A DNA stretch of 48,712 nucleotides, taken from positions 1-48,712 of the forward strand of contig NZ_SMJZ01000041.1 in NCBI RefSeq assembly GCF_004348345.1, written 5' to 3'. Below, in pieces: positions 41,395-48,712 of the stretch. The notes beneath the pieces are model-generated. The model made no database searches, was not told the origin of the DNA, and worked only from the letters and a program-made list of their open reading frames with translations. The position numbers and the translations under genes are program-made. How positions within the stretch are numbered: the stretch's first letter is position 1; every line of letters starts with the position of its first letter. This DNA comes from Nonomuraea longispora (GTDB lineage Bacteria > Actinomycetota > Actinomycetes > Streptosporangiales > Streptosporangiaceae).

Positions 41395-42183
41395 ATGGAC
41401 ATGCAACTCACCGGCAGGACGGCCGTCGTGACCGGCGCGAGCAAAGGCCTCGGCCTGGCGATCGTCCGGGCACTGACGGTCGAGGGCATGCGGGTCGTCG
41501 GGGCGGCACGCACGATCAGCCCTGAGCTGAAGGAGACCGGCGCCACCGCCGTGGCGGCCGACCTGTCCACCGCGCACGGGCCCGGCGAGGTGATCGCGCG
41601 GGCGCTCGCCGACCTTGGCGAAATCGACCTGCTGGTCAACAACGTCGGCGGCGGAGAGGCGACCCCCGACGTCGCCGGCGGGCTCGCGGCCATGAGCGAC
41701 GACCTCTGGCAGCACTCGTACGACCTGAACCTCTTCAGCGCCGTCCGCGCCACCCGCGCCGCCCTGCCCAGCCTGCTGCGGCGGCGCGGCAACGTGATCA
41801 ACATCTCCTCCGCGTCCGCCAGGGTGCCGAGCGCCGGCCCGATGCCGTACTCGACGGCCAAGGCCGCGCTCACCGCGTTCGGCAAGGCACTGGCCGAGGA
41901 GGTCGGCCCGCAGGGCGTGCGGGTCAACACGATCTCCCCCGGCACCGTCCGCACCCCCATGTGGGAGGCGCCGGGCGGGTACGGCGAGCTGCTCGCCCGC
42001 TTGAACGGCGTGGAGCTGGAGCAGTTCCTTGAGGGGCTGCCGGCCGCCACCGGCGCGACGACCGGCAGGTTCATCGAACCTGAGGAGATCGCCGCGCTCG
42101 TCACGTGGCTGGCCTCACCCCACGCCGCCAGCGTCACCGGCGCCGATCACATCGTCGACGGCGGCGCCGTCAAGACGGCCTGA
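41395..42183 (+). CDS. Short-chain dehydrogenase/reductase
   Basis: A 262-residue classical SDR. It has the cofactor motif VVTGASKGLGLAIV (TGxxxGxG), NNVGGG after strand 4 (NNAG in most members), catalytic Ser in VINISSASARVP and the YxxxK dyad in PYSTAKAALTAFGKAL. The C-terminus has NTISPGTVRTPMW and a final VTGADHIVDGG. ATG at 41395 with GAGGGAGA upstream. Probably repressed by the divergent TetR. Substrate unknown. Confidence 0.94.
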   Translation: MDMQLTGRTAVVTGASKGLGLAIVRALTVEGMRVVGAARTISPELKETGATAVAADLSTAHGPGEVIARALADLGEIDLLVNNVGGGEATPDVAGGLAAMSDDLWQHSYDLNLFSAVRATRAALPSLLRRRGNVINISSASARVPSAGPMPYSTAKAALTAFGKALAEEVGPQGVRVNTISPGTVRTPMWEAPGGYGELLARLNGVELEQFLEGLPAATGATTGRFIEPEEIAALVTWLASPHAASVTGADHIVDGGAVKTA

Positions 42184-42256
42184 CCCGCCCGATGCCCGCC
42201 CCCGAGGCTTCCTGCTCCACGAACACGAGACCATCGGCGAACAGGACCCCGGCTCC

Positions 42257-42853
42257 TCAGCCTGATGCCGGCCGGGTGCGCCGGGCGTAGGCGCGAACGG
42301 CCCGGGCACGGTCACCGCAGCGGGTGGAGCACCAGTGACGGCGGCCGTGACGCAACAGGTAGCGGCTGCAGGGGGTGGATCCGCAGGCGGTGAGGCGCTC
42401 GGCGTCGGGGCCGGTGAGGAGATCGGCCGCGTTGGCCGCGAGAGTCGCCAGTGCGTGGTCGAGGATCTCGTCCGTGGGGCACGGGACCGCACGGTAGGGG
42501 CCGTGCTCGTTCCAGTGCAGCCGGGCGGCCGTGGGAACCCTTGTCATGGCGTCATTGGCGGCGGACAAAGCCGCAGGCGAGGCGGGCAGCCCGGCGACGA
42601 GGGCGGCGAACAACGCCCTGAGGTGCTCGCGCAGTGAGCGCAGCCGCACCGTGCACGTCTCCTGCACCTCGGTGTCGGCCGGAGCGAGATCGCGTTCGGT
42701 GAGCCACTGCTTCGTCGCCTCGGGAGTTCGGAGGGCATCGATGACCTGCCCTCCGGGCAACGTGAGGACGCTGTTGACGAAGTCGAGAGCGAGGTAGTCC
42801 TCCGCTCCCGGCGCGGGCGGCAGCACAGACGGTGCGGGCAGGGTCTCGCTCAT
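42257..42853 (-). CDS. CGNR zinc-finger (ABATE domain) transcriptional regulator
   Basis: A 198-residue protein: an ABATE domain (LALDFVNSVLTLPGGQVIDA, then LRSLREHLRALFAALVAG) followed by a C-terminal CGNR-type zinc finger (ACGSTPCSRYLLRH, then GRRHWCSTRCGDRARAVRAY) with four cysteines. Such proteins are presumed regulators. ATG at 42853 (MSETLPAP); ATG 42862 is also possible. It faces the MBL-fold gene across a 26-bp palindrome. Confidence 0.9.
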   Translation of the reverse strand: MSETLPAPSVLPPAPGAEDYLALDFVNSVLTLPGGQVIDALRTPEATKQWLTERDLAPADTEVQETCTVRLRSLREHLRALFAALVAGLPASPAALSAANDAMTRVPTAARLHWNEHGPYRAVPCPTDEILDHALATLAANAADLLTGPDAERLTACGSTPCSRYLLRHGRRHWCSTRCGDRARAVRAYARRTRPASG

Positions 42854-42901
42854 AGCTCTCATGGTACGGCTTGCGCCCAACCGTGAGGTAGCGCTATTTT
42901 T

Positions 42902-42927
42902 CACGGATAAACCACGTCTTATCCGTG
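42902..42927. promoter_or_regulatory. Palindrome between CGNR regulator and MBL-fold gene
   Basis: CACGGATAA-N8-TTATCCGTG, arms perfect over nine bases, ten bases before the MBL-fold start codon. CCGTGAGGT occurs here and again 40 bp upstream. It is a candidate operator for the CGNR protein. Confidence 0.7.
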
Positions 42928-42937
42928 AGGTGCCTTC

Positions 42938-43720
42938 ATGGCCAGTACGAACAACGAGCAGAGCCCCGTCCGAGTCCTCGGTGGGCCGACCGCCCTTTTC
43001 GAGTACGGTGGCCTGCGATTCCTGACCGACCCGACGTTCGACGCTCCCGGCGACTACCACGTGCCGCGCGGCCGGTTGACGAAGACGGCGGCCCCTGCCG
43101 TCGCGCCCAGCGACATCGGCCGTATCGACGTGGTCCTGCTCTCCCACGACGAGCATCCGGACAACCTCGACGACTCCGGCCGAGCACTGCTCGCCGACGT
43201 CCCGCTCACCCTCACCACGCCAGGTGGCGGGGAACGCCTGGGATCTGCGGCCAGAGGGCTGGCCGACTGGGAGTCGATCGAGTTGGACCGCCCCGGCGGC
43301 GGCACGATCACCGTCACGGGAGTGCCTGCCATCCACGGACCCGGCGCGCGTGAGGACGTCGAACCGGTCACCGGCCAAGTCGTCGGATTCGTGCTGACCG
43401 GAGAGGGCCTGCCCACGTTCTACGTCAGCGGCGACAACGCCTCGCTCGACCTGGTCAGGCAGATCGCCGAACGCTGCGGCCCGGTGGACACCGCCATTCT
43501 CTTCGCCGGCGCTCCGCGCTTCCCCATCCTCTTCGACGGCGCACTGATCGTCCTCGACAGCGCGCAGGCCGCCGAGGCAGTCAAGATCCTCGGCGCCCGC
43601 CGGGTGATCCCCGTCCACTACGACAGCTGGGCGCACTTCACCGAGGGCCGTGACGAACTGGTCGCCGCTTTCGCCGACGCCGGACTGGCCGACCGCCTGG
43701 ACCTGGGCGACCGGGGCTGA
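42938..43720 (+). CDS. MBL-fold metallo-hydrolase
   Basis: A 260-residue metallo-beta-lactamase fold protein of the UlaG-like group. The metal motif is LLSHDEHPDNLDD (about 68-80), a spaced variant of HxHxDH; later ligands are VPAIHGPG, the Asp in YVSGDNASLDL and the final His in VIPVHYDSWAHF. GAGGT lies in the operator's right edge before the ATG. It is followed 56 bp later by the MFS gene and probably shares its transcript. Confidence 0.9.
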   Translation: MASTNNEQSPVRVLGGPTALFEYGGLRFLTDPTFDAPGDYHVPRGRLTKTAAPAVAPSDIGRIDVVLLSHDEHPDNLDDSGRALLADVPLTLTTPGGGERLGSAARGLADWESIELDRPGGGTITVTGVPAIHGPGAREDVEPVTGQVVGFVLTGEGLPTFYVSGDNASLDLVRQIAERCGPVDTAILFAGAPRFPILFDGALIVLDSAQAAEAVKILGARRVIPVHYDSWAHFTEGRDELVAAFADAGLADRLDLGDRG

Positions 43721-43776
43721 CCGCGTACCGACCGCCGCCTCTGAGACACCAGCCGGCACACCGAAAGAGCTCACTC

Positions 43777-45042
43777 GTGAAGACAACCGTGCCCGGCACG
43801 CTCGAGGACCTTCCGCGCCTTCAGGCGCAGCGCCGCGTCATGATCGTCCTGGTCGCCGCTCAGGTCCTCAGTGGCGCCGGACTGGCGGCCGGCGTGACCG
43901 TCGGCGCCCTGCTCGCGCAGGACATGCTCGGCTCCACCAGTCTTGCCGGGCTGGTCAGCGCCCTGTCCATCGCAGGTTCGGCGCTGGCGGCCGTCACCGT
44001 CGGACGCATCTCCGAAAGGTACGGCCGCCGCCCCGGCCTCGCCGCCGGATACCTGGCCGGCGCCCTCGGCAGCGCGGGCATCGTCGTCGCCGCCATGGTC
44101 GGCAACCCCATCCTGCTTCTCGCCGCGATGTTCGTCTATGGCGCCGGCACCGCCACCAACCTGCAGGCCCGCTACGCCGGCGCCGACCTGGCCCCCGCCG
44201 CGCGCCGCGCCGGCGCCGTGTCCACCGTGCTGGTGGCCACCACCCTGGGCGGGGTGCTCGGCCCCAACCTGGCCGCGCCCACGGGCGACCTCGCCCATGC
44301 CCTCGGAATCCCGTATCTGGCCGGACCCTTCCTTCTCGCCGGCGCCGCCTACACGATGGCCACCGTGGTCCTGGCCGGCTGGCTGCGCCCTGACCCCCTG
44401 CTGCTGGCCAACGCCCTCGACGCCGAACGCGCCGCGTCCCACCCGCAAGCAGACGATGCCGGCGGCCGGCCACCCACAGCGGCCGGAGGGCGCCGGCCCG
44501 GAGTGCTGGTCGGTGCGCTGGTCATGGTGGTCACCCAGTCGGTCATGGTAGCGATCATGACGATGACGCCCGTCCACATGCAGGACCACGGCCACGGCGC
44601 CGCCGCGTCCGGCCTCGTCATCGCCGTCCACATCGGCGCGATGTACCTGCCCTCGCCGCTGACCGGCTGGCTCGTCGACCGCTTCGGCCGCCTCAGGATC
44701 GCCGCGGCCTCCGCGCTGGTCCTGACGGCCGCCGGGATCGTCGCCGCCAACGCCCCGGGCGGCTCCGTCGCCCTGTTCGCGGTGGCCCTCGCACTGCTGG
44801 GACTGGGCTGGAACTTCGGCCTCGTCGCCGGCACCACGATCATCACCGACGCTGTCCCGCTGGCGACCCGCGCCAGAACGCAGGGCCTGGTCGACGTCTC
44901 CATCGCCATCGCGGGCGCCACCGGCGGCATGGCGTCGGGCCTCGTCGTCGCCGCTTCCGGTTTCCCCCTCCTGGCCGTAGGCGGCGGCATCCTGGCACTG
45001 GCCATCATCCCGGCGGTCGTCGCCGCAACCCGCACCCGATGA
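43777..45042 (+). CDS. MFS transporter
   Basis: A 421-residue transporter with 12 predicted transmembrane segments. The loop after helix 2 has GRISERYGRRPG and the matching loop after helix 8 has GWLVDRFGRLRI, both versions of the family's GxxxDRxGRR motif. A charged loop around residues 205-245 (DADDAGGRPPTAAGG-like) separates the halves. GTG start at 43777 preceded by GAAAGAG. With the CGNR regulator and MBL enzyme it forms a possible detoxification-and-efflux operon. Confidence 0.93.
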   Translation: MKTTVPGTLEDLPRLQAQRRVMIVLVAAQVLSGAGLAAGVTVGALLAQDMLGSTSLAGLVSALSIAGSALAAVTVGRISERYGRRPGLAAGYLAGALGSAGIVVAAMVGNPILLLAAMFVYGAGTATNLQARYAGADLAPAARRAGAVSTVLVATTLGGVLGPNLAAPTGDLAHALGIPYLAGPFLLAGAAYTMATVVLAGWLRPDPLLLANALDAERAASHPQADDAGGRPPTAAGGRRPGVLVGALVMVVTQSVMVAIMTMTPVHMQDHGHGAAASGLVIAVHIGAMYLPSPLTGWLVDRFGRLRIAAASALVLTAAGIVAANAPGGSVALFAVALALLGLGWNFGLVAGTTIITDAVPLATRARTQGLVDVSIAIAGATGGMASGLVVAASGFPLLAVGGGILALAIIPAVVAATRTR

Positions 45043-45323
45043 GCGCCGGCGACTGGGCCGTCATCGCCTGCTCGGGTCGAGTGGATGTTCTCATACTGGC
45101 CGGCACCCGCCGCCGATCCGACCACCAGGTTCCTTCGTCGCGATCGCGGCAGCCCTCCTCTGCTACCGCCGGCTCTCCGAATGAGACGACGTCCATGGTC
45201 GCTCTCCGGCGAGCACTTCCGGGCCACGACGGCGTCGAACACCCGCCACACGACCATCGTCCGCGTACGCGTTCAGGTCTGCTTGCAGGTCCCGGACGTA
45301 CCGAAGACAACGCTCCGTCGTCC
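45043..45323. other. Intergenic region without a supported gene
   Basis: 281 bp after the MFS stop. Open frames exist on both strands but none has a start with a ribosome site or recognisable sequence. The shared promoter-like element follows. Confidence 0.4.
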
Positions 45324-45369
45324 GGCACACCGCCGCTATACCACCGTTTCCTACGCTCGGGACCGCCGA
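45324..45369 (+). promoter_or_regulatory. Upstream element shared with 32015-32060
   Basis: This is the second copy of the element upstream of the secreted protein at 32109 (26 of 31 core positions identical, no gap). TACGCT takes the place of the possible -10. It lies 71 bp before the GTG of the leader ORF. Confidence 0.5.
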
Positions 45370-45394
45370 TGTAACACAGCCCGAGGGGAAGGTC

Positions 45395-45505
45395 GTGCAG
45401 CCAGCGCCGAAGAAGAAGTCCCGGTGGTCCGCCGCCATCGTGAGCGGCCCTGCCCCCGCGGCCGTCGGACTTACGGTGCACGCGCCCAGCGCCCAGGCCG
45501 CGTAA
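45395..45505 (+). pseudogene. Truncated secretion leader
   Basis: A 36-codon ORF with a strong GGGGAAGG site. It encodes a basic start (VQPAPKKKSRWSAAIV), a hydrophobic stretch and the cleavage-type end APSAQAA, then a stop at once. The SAQAA end equals that of the secreted protein at 32109 (SSAQAA). It looks like a secreted-protein gene that has lost its mature part. No continuation is recognisable in other frames to 45633. Confidence 0.5.
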
Positions 45506-45633
45506 GCCCCTCATCCGGATCGCCCGGCCTTCGTGCCCCGGCATGTCCGCCCCGACGTGAGGGACCGGCTGTGCCCTGCGCGGGTCGATGTCGTCGTCCG
45601 CTCATGAATCTTGTCCCGGGGGGACCGAGCCGG

Positions 45634-45822
45634 TTACGCGATGAGGAGGAGCACGCTGATCGCCGACATCACCACTGCGGCGGCACCGCGGATGCCGTAG
45701 GCGGCTGCCTTTGGGCCGTTGTCGCGCAGCACGACCAAGGCGTCGCCCACGGGTATGACGGTCCCGGCCGACATCACCCAGCTCGGGTGGCCCGAAGCAC
45801 GGGCCGATCCGAGGTTGCGCAC
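45634..45822 (-). pseudogene. DUF4267-like membrane protein fragment
   Basis: A 62-codon ORF whose last 47 residues (WVMSAGTVIPVGDALVVLRD, then NGPKAAAYGIRGAAAVVMSA) resemble the C-terminal end of a DUF4267/DoxX-like membrane protein. The first three transmembrane helices are missing. Its GTG follows the stop of the DHFR-fold gene directly, so it may still be translated. Confidence 0.55.
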
Positions 45823-46386
45823 TCAGCGCCTGGCCTCGTACCTGGTCAGGAGTACGCCGCCGGGGAACGTCCGGGTCTCCATCAGGGTCAGGTTCACCCA
45901 GTTGTCCAGGGCCGTAAAGAACGGCGTGCCGCTGCCCAGCAAGACCGGTGCGGTGACCAGCACGTACTCGTCGATCAGCCCGGCCCGTATGGCCGCTGCG
46001 GCAAGTGTGGCACCGCCGATGTCCATGGGGCCATCGTCCTCGGCCTTGAGCCGGATGATCTCGGTGACCGCGTCGCCGGTGACCAGACGGGTGTTCCAGT
46101 CGACCGTGCTGGTCGTCGAGGAGAACACCACCTTCGGCATATCCCGCCAGCGGCGGGCGTACTCGATCTCCGCCGGTGTGGCGCCAGGCTGCTGATCGGC
46201 GGTCGGCCAGTGGGAGCTCATCGTCTCCCACAGTTTGCGCCCGTACAGCGCCAGGCCCGTCGCGCCCACCCGGTCGGACCACCACTGGAACACCTCGTCG
46301 CTCGGCACGCTCCAGCCGAGGTCGTCGCCTGGTGCGGCGATGTAGCCGTCCAGGCTCAGGTTCATGCCGAAGGTCAGTTTCCGCAT
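45823..46386 (-). CDS. Dihydrofolate reductase-fold (RibD C-terminal) family protein
   Basis: A 187-residue protein with MRKLTFGMNLSLDGYIAAPG, ALYGRKLWETMSSHW, KVVFSSTTSTVDWNTR and the cofactor turn in DIGGATLAAAAIRAGLIDEY. AGGAGG lies eight bases before the ATG at 46386, which decides the start over an earlier Met. A putative NADPH-dependent reductase; no regulator is adjacent. Confidence 0.92.
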   Translation of the reverse strand: MRKLTFGMNLSLDGYIAAPGDDLGWSVPSDEVFQWWSDRVGATGLALYGRKLWETMSSHWPTADQQPGATPAEIEYARRWRDMPKVVFSSTTSTVDWNTRLVTGDAVTEIIRLKAEDDGPMDIGGATLAAAAIRAGLIDEYVLVTAPVLLGSGTPFFTALDNWVNLTLMETRTFPGGVLLTRYEARR

Positions 46387-46842
46387 GGCGTCAGCCTCCT
46401 GTAAGTCGATACCCGGCGTACAGACCAGCACGGCGCGGGAAAATCATCGGTCAGGCCACGCCGACCTATGCCGACGTACCGGAGCAGGTGGGACGGGGCG
46501 CGCGGGCGAGCGTACGCGCGGGCCTGGAGTCCCCGAGGTGGACCTCCCCGAGGTGGACAACCGACCCTCGGCCCAGACAGGTGGGACCAGCCGTGCAGGT
46601 GGCGCGCACCGATCTGATCCCAGTCGAGTGCGCTACCCAAGTCCCCAAACCGGCACCCGACCAGCGGAAACGCCGATCAACATCATTGCACGCATATTGG
46701 TGGGCCACCGACATACGCCCGAGTTTCGCAGTTGGTGGGCAGACGAGAGTTCTGAATTGGGTGCTTGGCCTGGGAAACGGGCGTGAAAGGGCCTCCGTGT
46801 CGTGTGTCCACACCTCTGTGAAGTGTTTCTCCTGGTCGAGGG
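46387..46842. other. Intergenic region without a supported gene
   Basis: 456 bp between the DHFR-fold gene and the transposase. It contains a 13-bp repeat (CCCCGAGGTGGAC twice, near 46532-46559) but no gene I can support. One end of the insertion element should lie here; I could not identify its terminal repeat. Confidence 0.4.
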
Positions 46843-48000
46843 CTATTCGGCGGGTTGCAGACCGCTCATCTTTGGCGGCAATGCCACGGCGCAGTCCTTG
46901 TAGAGCTGGGCCTGAGACGGGGTGAGCTTGGTGGTCTGCTGGAGCCGACCGGCCGGGCCGGACAGGGTGACCTGATGCACGCGCCCCAGCTCGCGGTTGA
47001 TGGAGGGCCAGGTCTGCCCGGTGCGGCGTTCGGCGACGCGGATGAGCAGCAGCGCCAGCCAGCACAACAGCACGTGCGCGACGATGCGTTCGTCCAGCCT
47101 GTGATAGACGGGCCGCAGATCCAAGGTCGTCTTCATCGTGCGGAAGGCCGCCTCGGCCTGGAGCAGGTTCTTGTAACCGAGCGCGATGTCCTCGGGGCTC
47201 AGGTCCGGGTCAGAGGTGGCGATCAGGTACTTGCCGTCGTAGTTAGCCTCAGCCTTGACCTTCGCCGCATCGATGGACAGGCGGCCGGTTGTCGGGTGCT
47301 GCTTGAGCCACCGGCCTAACGACGGGTGATCGCGCAGGGCGCACTCGGCCTTGCGGTGCGGCGCGTCCGATGGCCTGGGAGTCTTCTTCTTGCCCTGCTG
47401 GGCGGCCTTGGCCTTCGCCTTGGCCGCGTCGGCGGTGCGGGCGGCCGCGATGCGGTCCAGCTCCGCGATGATCGCTTCCAGTTGCACCTGTCGGCGGGCC
47501 TGGTCGCGTTCGGCCTCGACGGGGTTGTGGCAGATGATCCATCGCCGGCCCTGGTCAGCGGCGAGTTTGACCTCTTTGACCCGCAGGTTGTCGCGCACCT
47601 GCAGGTAGCGGCCCTGGCGGGACATTGCCTCGCGGGACTCGGCCGAGCCGTCGCGCATCTTGACGCCGCAGATGTAGTGGCCGCCGGCGCGTTGCAGGTA
47701 GGCCATGTTCTCGCGGGAGAGAAGCCGGAGTCGACCACGGTGACCACCCGGCCCAGCCGCCAGTCCCGCAGGGCGTCCTTGACCTGCTCGAGCACTGTCA
47801 TGTCGTTGGTGTTGCCGGGCCAGACCCAGCAGCGCACCGCAATGCCCTCGCGGGTAACGGCCAGCCCGATGACGATCTGCGGCAGGTCCCGGCGGCGGTC
47901 CTTGGAGTGCCCGAACCGGCGCAGCCCTGGCTCGTCATCGGTGTCGGGTTCTGGTTCGCCGTCGCGCTCGAAGTAGGTGGAGGTGGAGTCCCCCTTAACC
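46843..48000 (-). pseudogene. IS1634-type transposase, frameshifted and 5'-truncated
   Basis: On the minus strand the reading starts abruptly near 48000 at GDSTSTYFERDGEPEPDTDD, continues as GHSKDRRRDLPQIVIGLAVT and RCWVWPGNTNDMTVLEQVKD to VVDSGFS near 47715. It then needs a one-base shift to continue as SRENMAYLQRAGGHYICGVK and the rest of the DDE domain with AEAAFRTMKTTLDLRPVYHR and HVLLCWLALLLIRVAERRTG. Missing are about 150 N-terminal residues. The element is inactive. Confidence 0.85.
46843..48000. mobile_element. Remnant of an IS4-group (IS1634-like) insertion sequence
   Basis: This is defined by the transposase remnant only. The 5' boundary near 48000 is an abrupt loss of homology next to the recombinase gene, so another insertion or deletion removed that end. 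Confidence 0.7.
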
Positions 48001-48079
48001 GGCTAATTCTGTCCTGCCCAACCTTCATCCAGACTCTCTGACCTGGGGTTATTCGTGATCGGCTGGGTATACGTGTCGC

Positions 48080-48661
48080 ATGGGCGACAGCACGAACCTG
48101 CGGGTCGATGAAGACGATGGGAGCTGGAGGCTGGCCGGAGCGGCCGTCTCCCAGTTCGCCGTGGTGAACGACTACCTCGGCTACCTGGCTGATCGGCGTT
48201 ACTCGCCGCGAACGGTGCGCGCCTATGCCTACGACCTGCTCTCCTTCACGCGCTGGCTCCTCGACCAGGACCTCGCCCTGGAGGCGGTGAGGACCGAGAC
48301 CATGCTGCAGTACCTGGCGTACTGTCGCACCGCGACGCACCCGGGTCGGCCAGGCGGCAATGTGTACTCCATCTGCGACGGCCGCAATGCAGGGTACGCG
48401 CCGGCGACGGTGAACCGGCGACTGGCCGCGGTGTCGGGCCTGTTTGAGTTCCAGGCGATGCGCGATCCGGGCTTCGTCAGCCCGATGCCGCGCCGGGCCG
48501 AGCGCCGACGCACCGCCGCTGGTGAGCGCGCTGGGCTGCTCGGCCACTTGGCCACGGCCAAGCCGTCCTCGCGGCTGCGGGTCCGCCAGCCGCACTTCGA
48601 GGTTCGGGCTGGTCGAAGTCCCGAACGTGAGACGGCCATCGCCGAGACCATGGGGTTGTGA
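48080..48661 (+). pseudogene. Tyrosine recombinase, N-terminal domain only
   Basis: The ORF has the SAM-like core-binding domain of phage/XerC-type integrases: VVNDYLGYLADRRYSPRTVR then AYAYDLLSFTRWLLDQDLAL, ATVNRRLAAVSGLFEFQAMR and ERAGLLGHLATAKPSSRLRV. Homology ends at about 48593. The last 20 codons are unrelated, and the catalytic Arg-His-Arg-Tyr domain is absent. It is probably a broken transposon recombinase. GTG or ATG starts upstream of 48080 were not better. Confidence 0.75.
48602..48626. repeat. Short inverted repeat at the recombinase break point
   Basis: GTTCGGG-N11-CCCGAAC lies about ten bases past the point where recombinase homology stops. It could belong to the end of the element that cut the gene, or be chance. 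Confidence 0.25.
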
Positions 48662-48712
48662 CGCTCCAAGGTGATCGGACGATGGCCGTGTGGTCCACGG
48701 TAGCCCAGGCCG

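Noticed and set aside
45005..45544. A 179-codon minus-strand ORF in the gap after the MFS gene
   Set aside because: It is Arg/Gly/Pro-rich without motif, has no ribosome site and runs opposite the secretion leader and shared element.
46532..46559. The 13-bp tandem repeat as an insertion-sequence end
   Set aside because: It is a direct, not inverted, repeat and has no partner on the far side of the transposase.

Overview
The window is high-GC DNA from an actinomycete. GTG and TTG starts are common, many transcription units look leaderless, DrrAB-type exporters and BTAD/LuxR-type ATPase regulators are present, and a tRNA-Thr / tRNA-Met / rpmG / MaoC-dehydratase cluster resembles the one known from mycobacteria and streptomycetes. 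A member of the Streptosporangiaceae such as Nonomuraea would fit; this is inference from gene content, not a search result.

Layout. 1-3741: C-terminal part of an HrpB-type helicase, a coupled acetyltransferase-like protein and an amidase. 3798-7200: a minus-strand deoC operon with a full aldehyde dehydrogenase, a possible 70-residue bridging ORF and a half-length aldehyde dehydrogenase pseudoenzyme. 7398-11290: a small protein, a 955-residue LuxR-type ATPase regulator and a GDT1-type manganese exporter gene behind a yybP-ykoY riboswitch. 11317-15810: a minus-strand housekeeping cluster, in transcription order tRNA-Thr, tRNA-Met, rpmG, two MaoC dehydratases, a glycosyltransferase-like protein and murB. 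15850-18058: a small protein, two secreted wall hydrolases and a kinase remnant. 18316-31940: accessory material made of an ABC exporter, Nudix, MarR, AraC, TetR, methyltransferase, class IV aminotransferase, membrane protein, two-component system and aldo/keto reductase, with several decayed genes between them. 32109-39707: a secreted protein and a module of DrrAB exporter, AfsR-like regulator and cytochrome P450. 40177-46386: regulator/enzyme pairs with clear operators (TetR/SDR, CGNR/MBL plus MFS) and a DHFR-fold reductase. 46843-48661: a frameshifted IS1634-type transposase and a truncated tyrosine recombinase.

How genes work together. The most coherent unit is the AfsR-like regulator (34552-37707, minus), the P450 (37822-39012, plus) and the DrrAB-like exporter (32866-34568, plus). 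The P450 and the exporter share a 48-bp upstream element, 34 of 48 positions identical without gaps, built on TGTCAG-type repeats 22 bp apart. That is the architecture known for SARP binding sites, so the three probably form a small oxidation-and-export regulon. Five regulators sit beside a convincing palindrome in a divergent or autogenous promoter.

A second theme is gene decay. A P-loop kinase, a flavin reductase and a MerR regulator each keep both ends but have lost the middle. Fragments of an MFS transporter, a DUF4267-like membrane protein, a secretion leader, a transposase and a recombinase are also present. All functional calls rest on motif recognition by eye; no database search was run.
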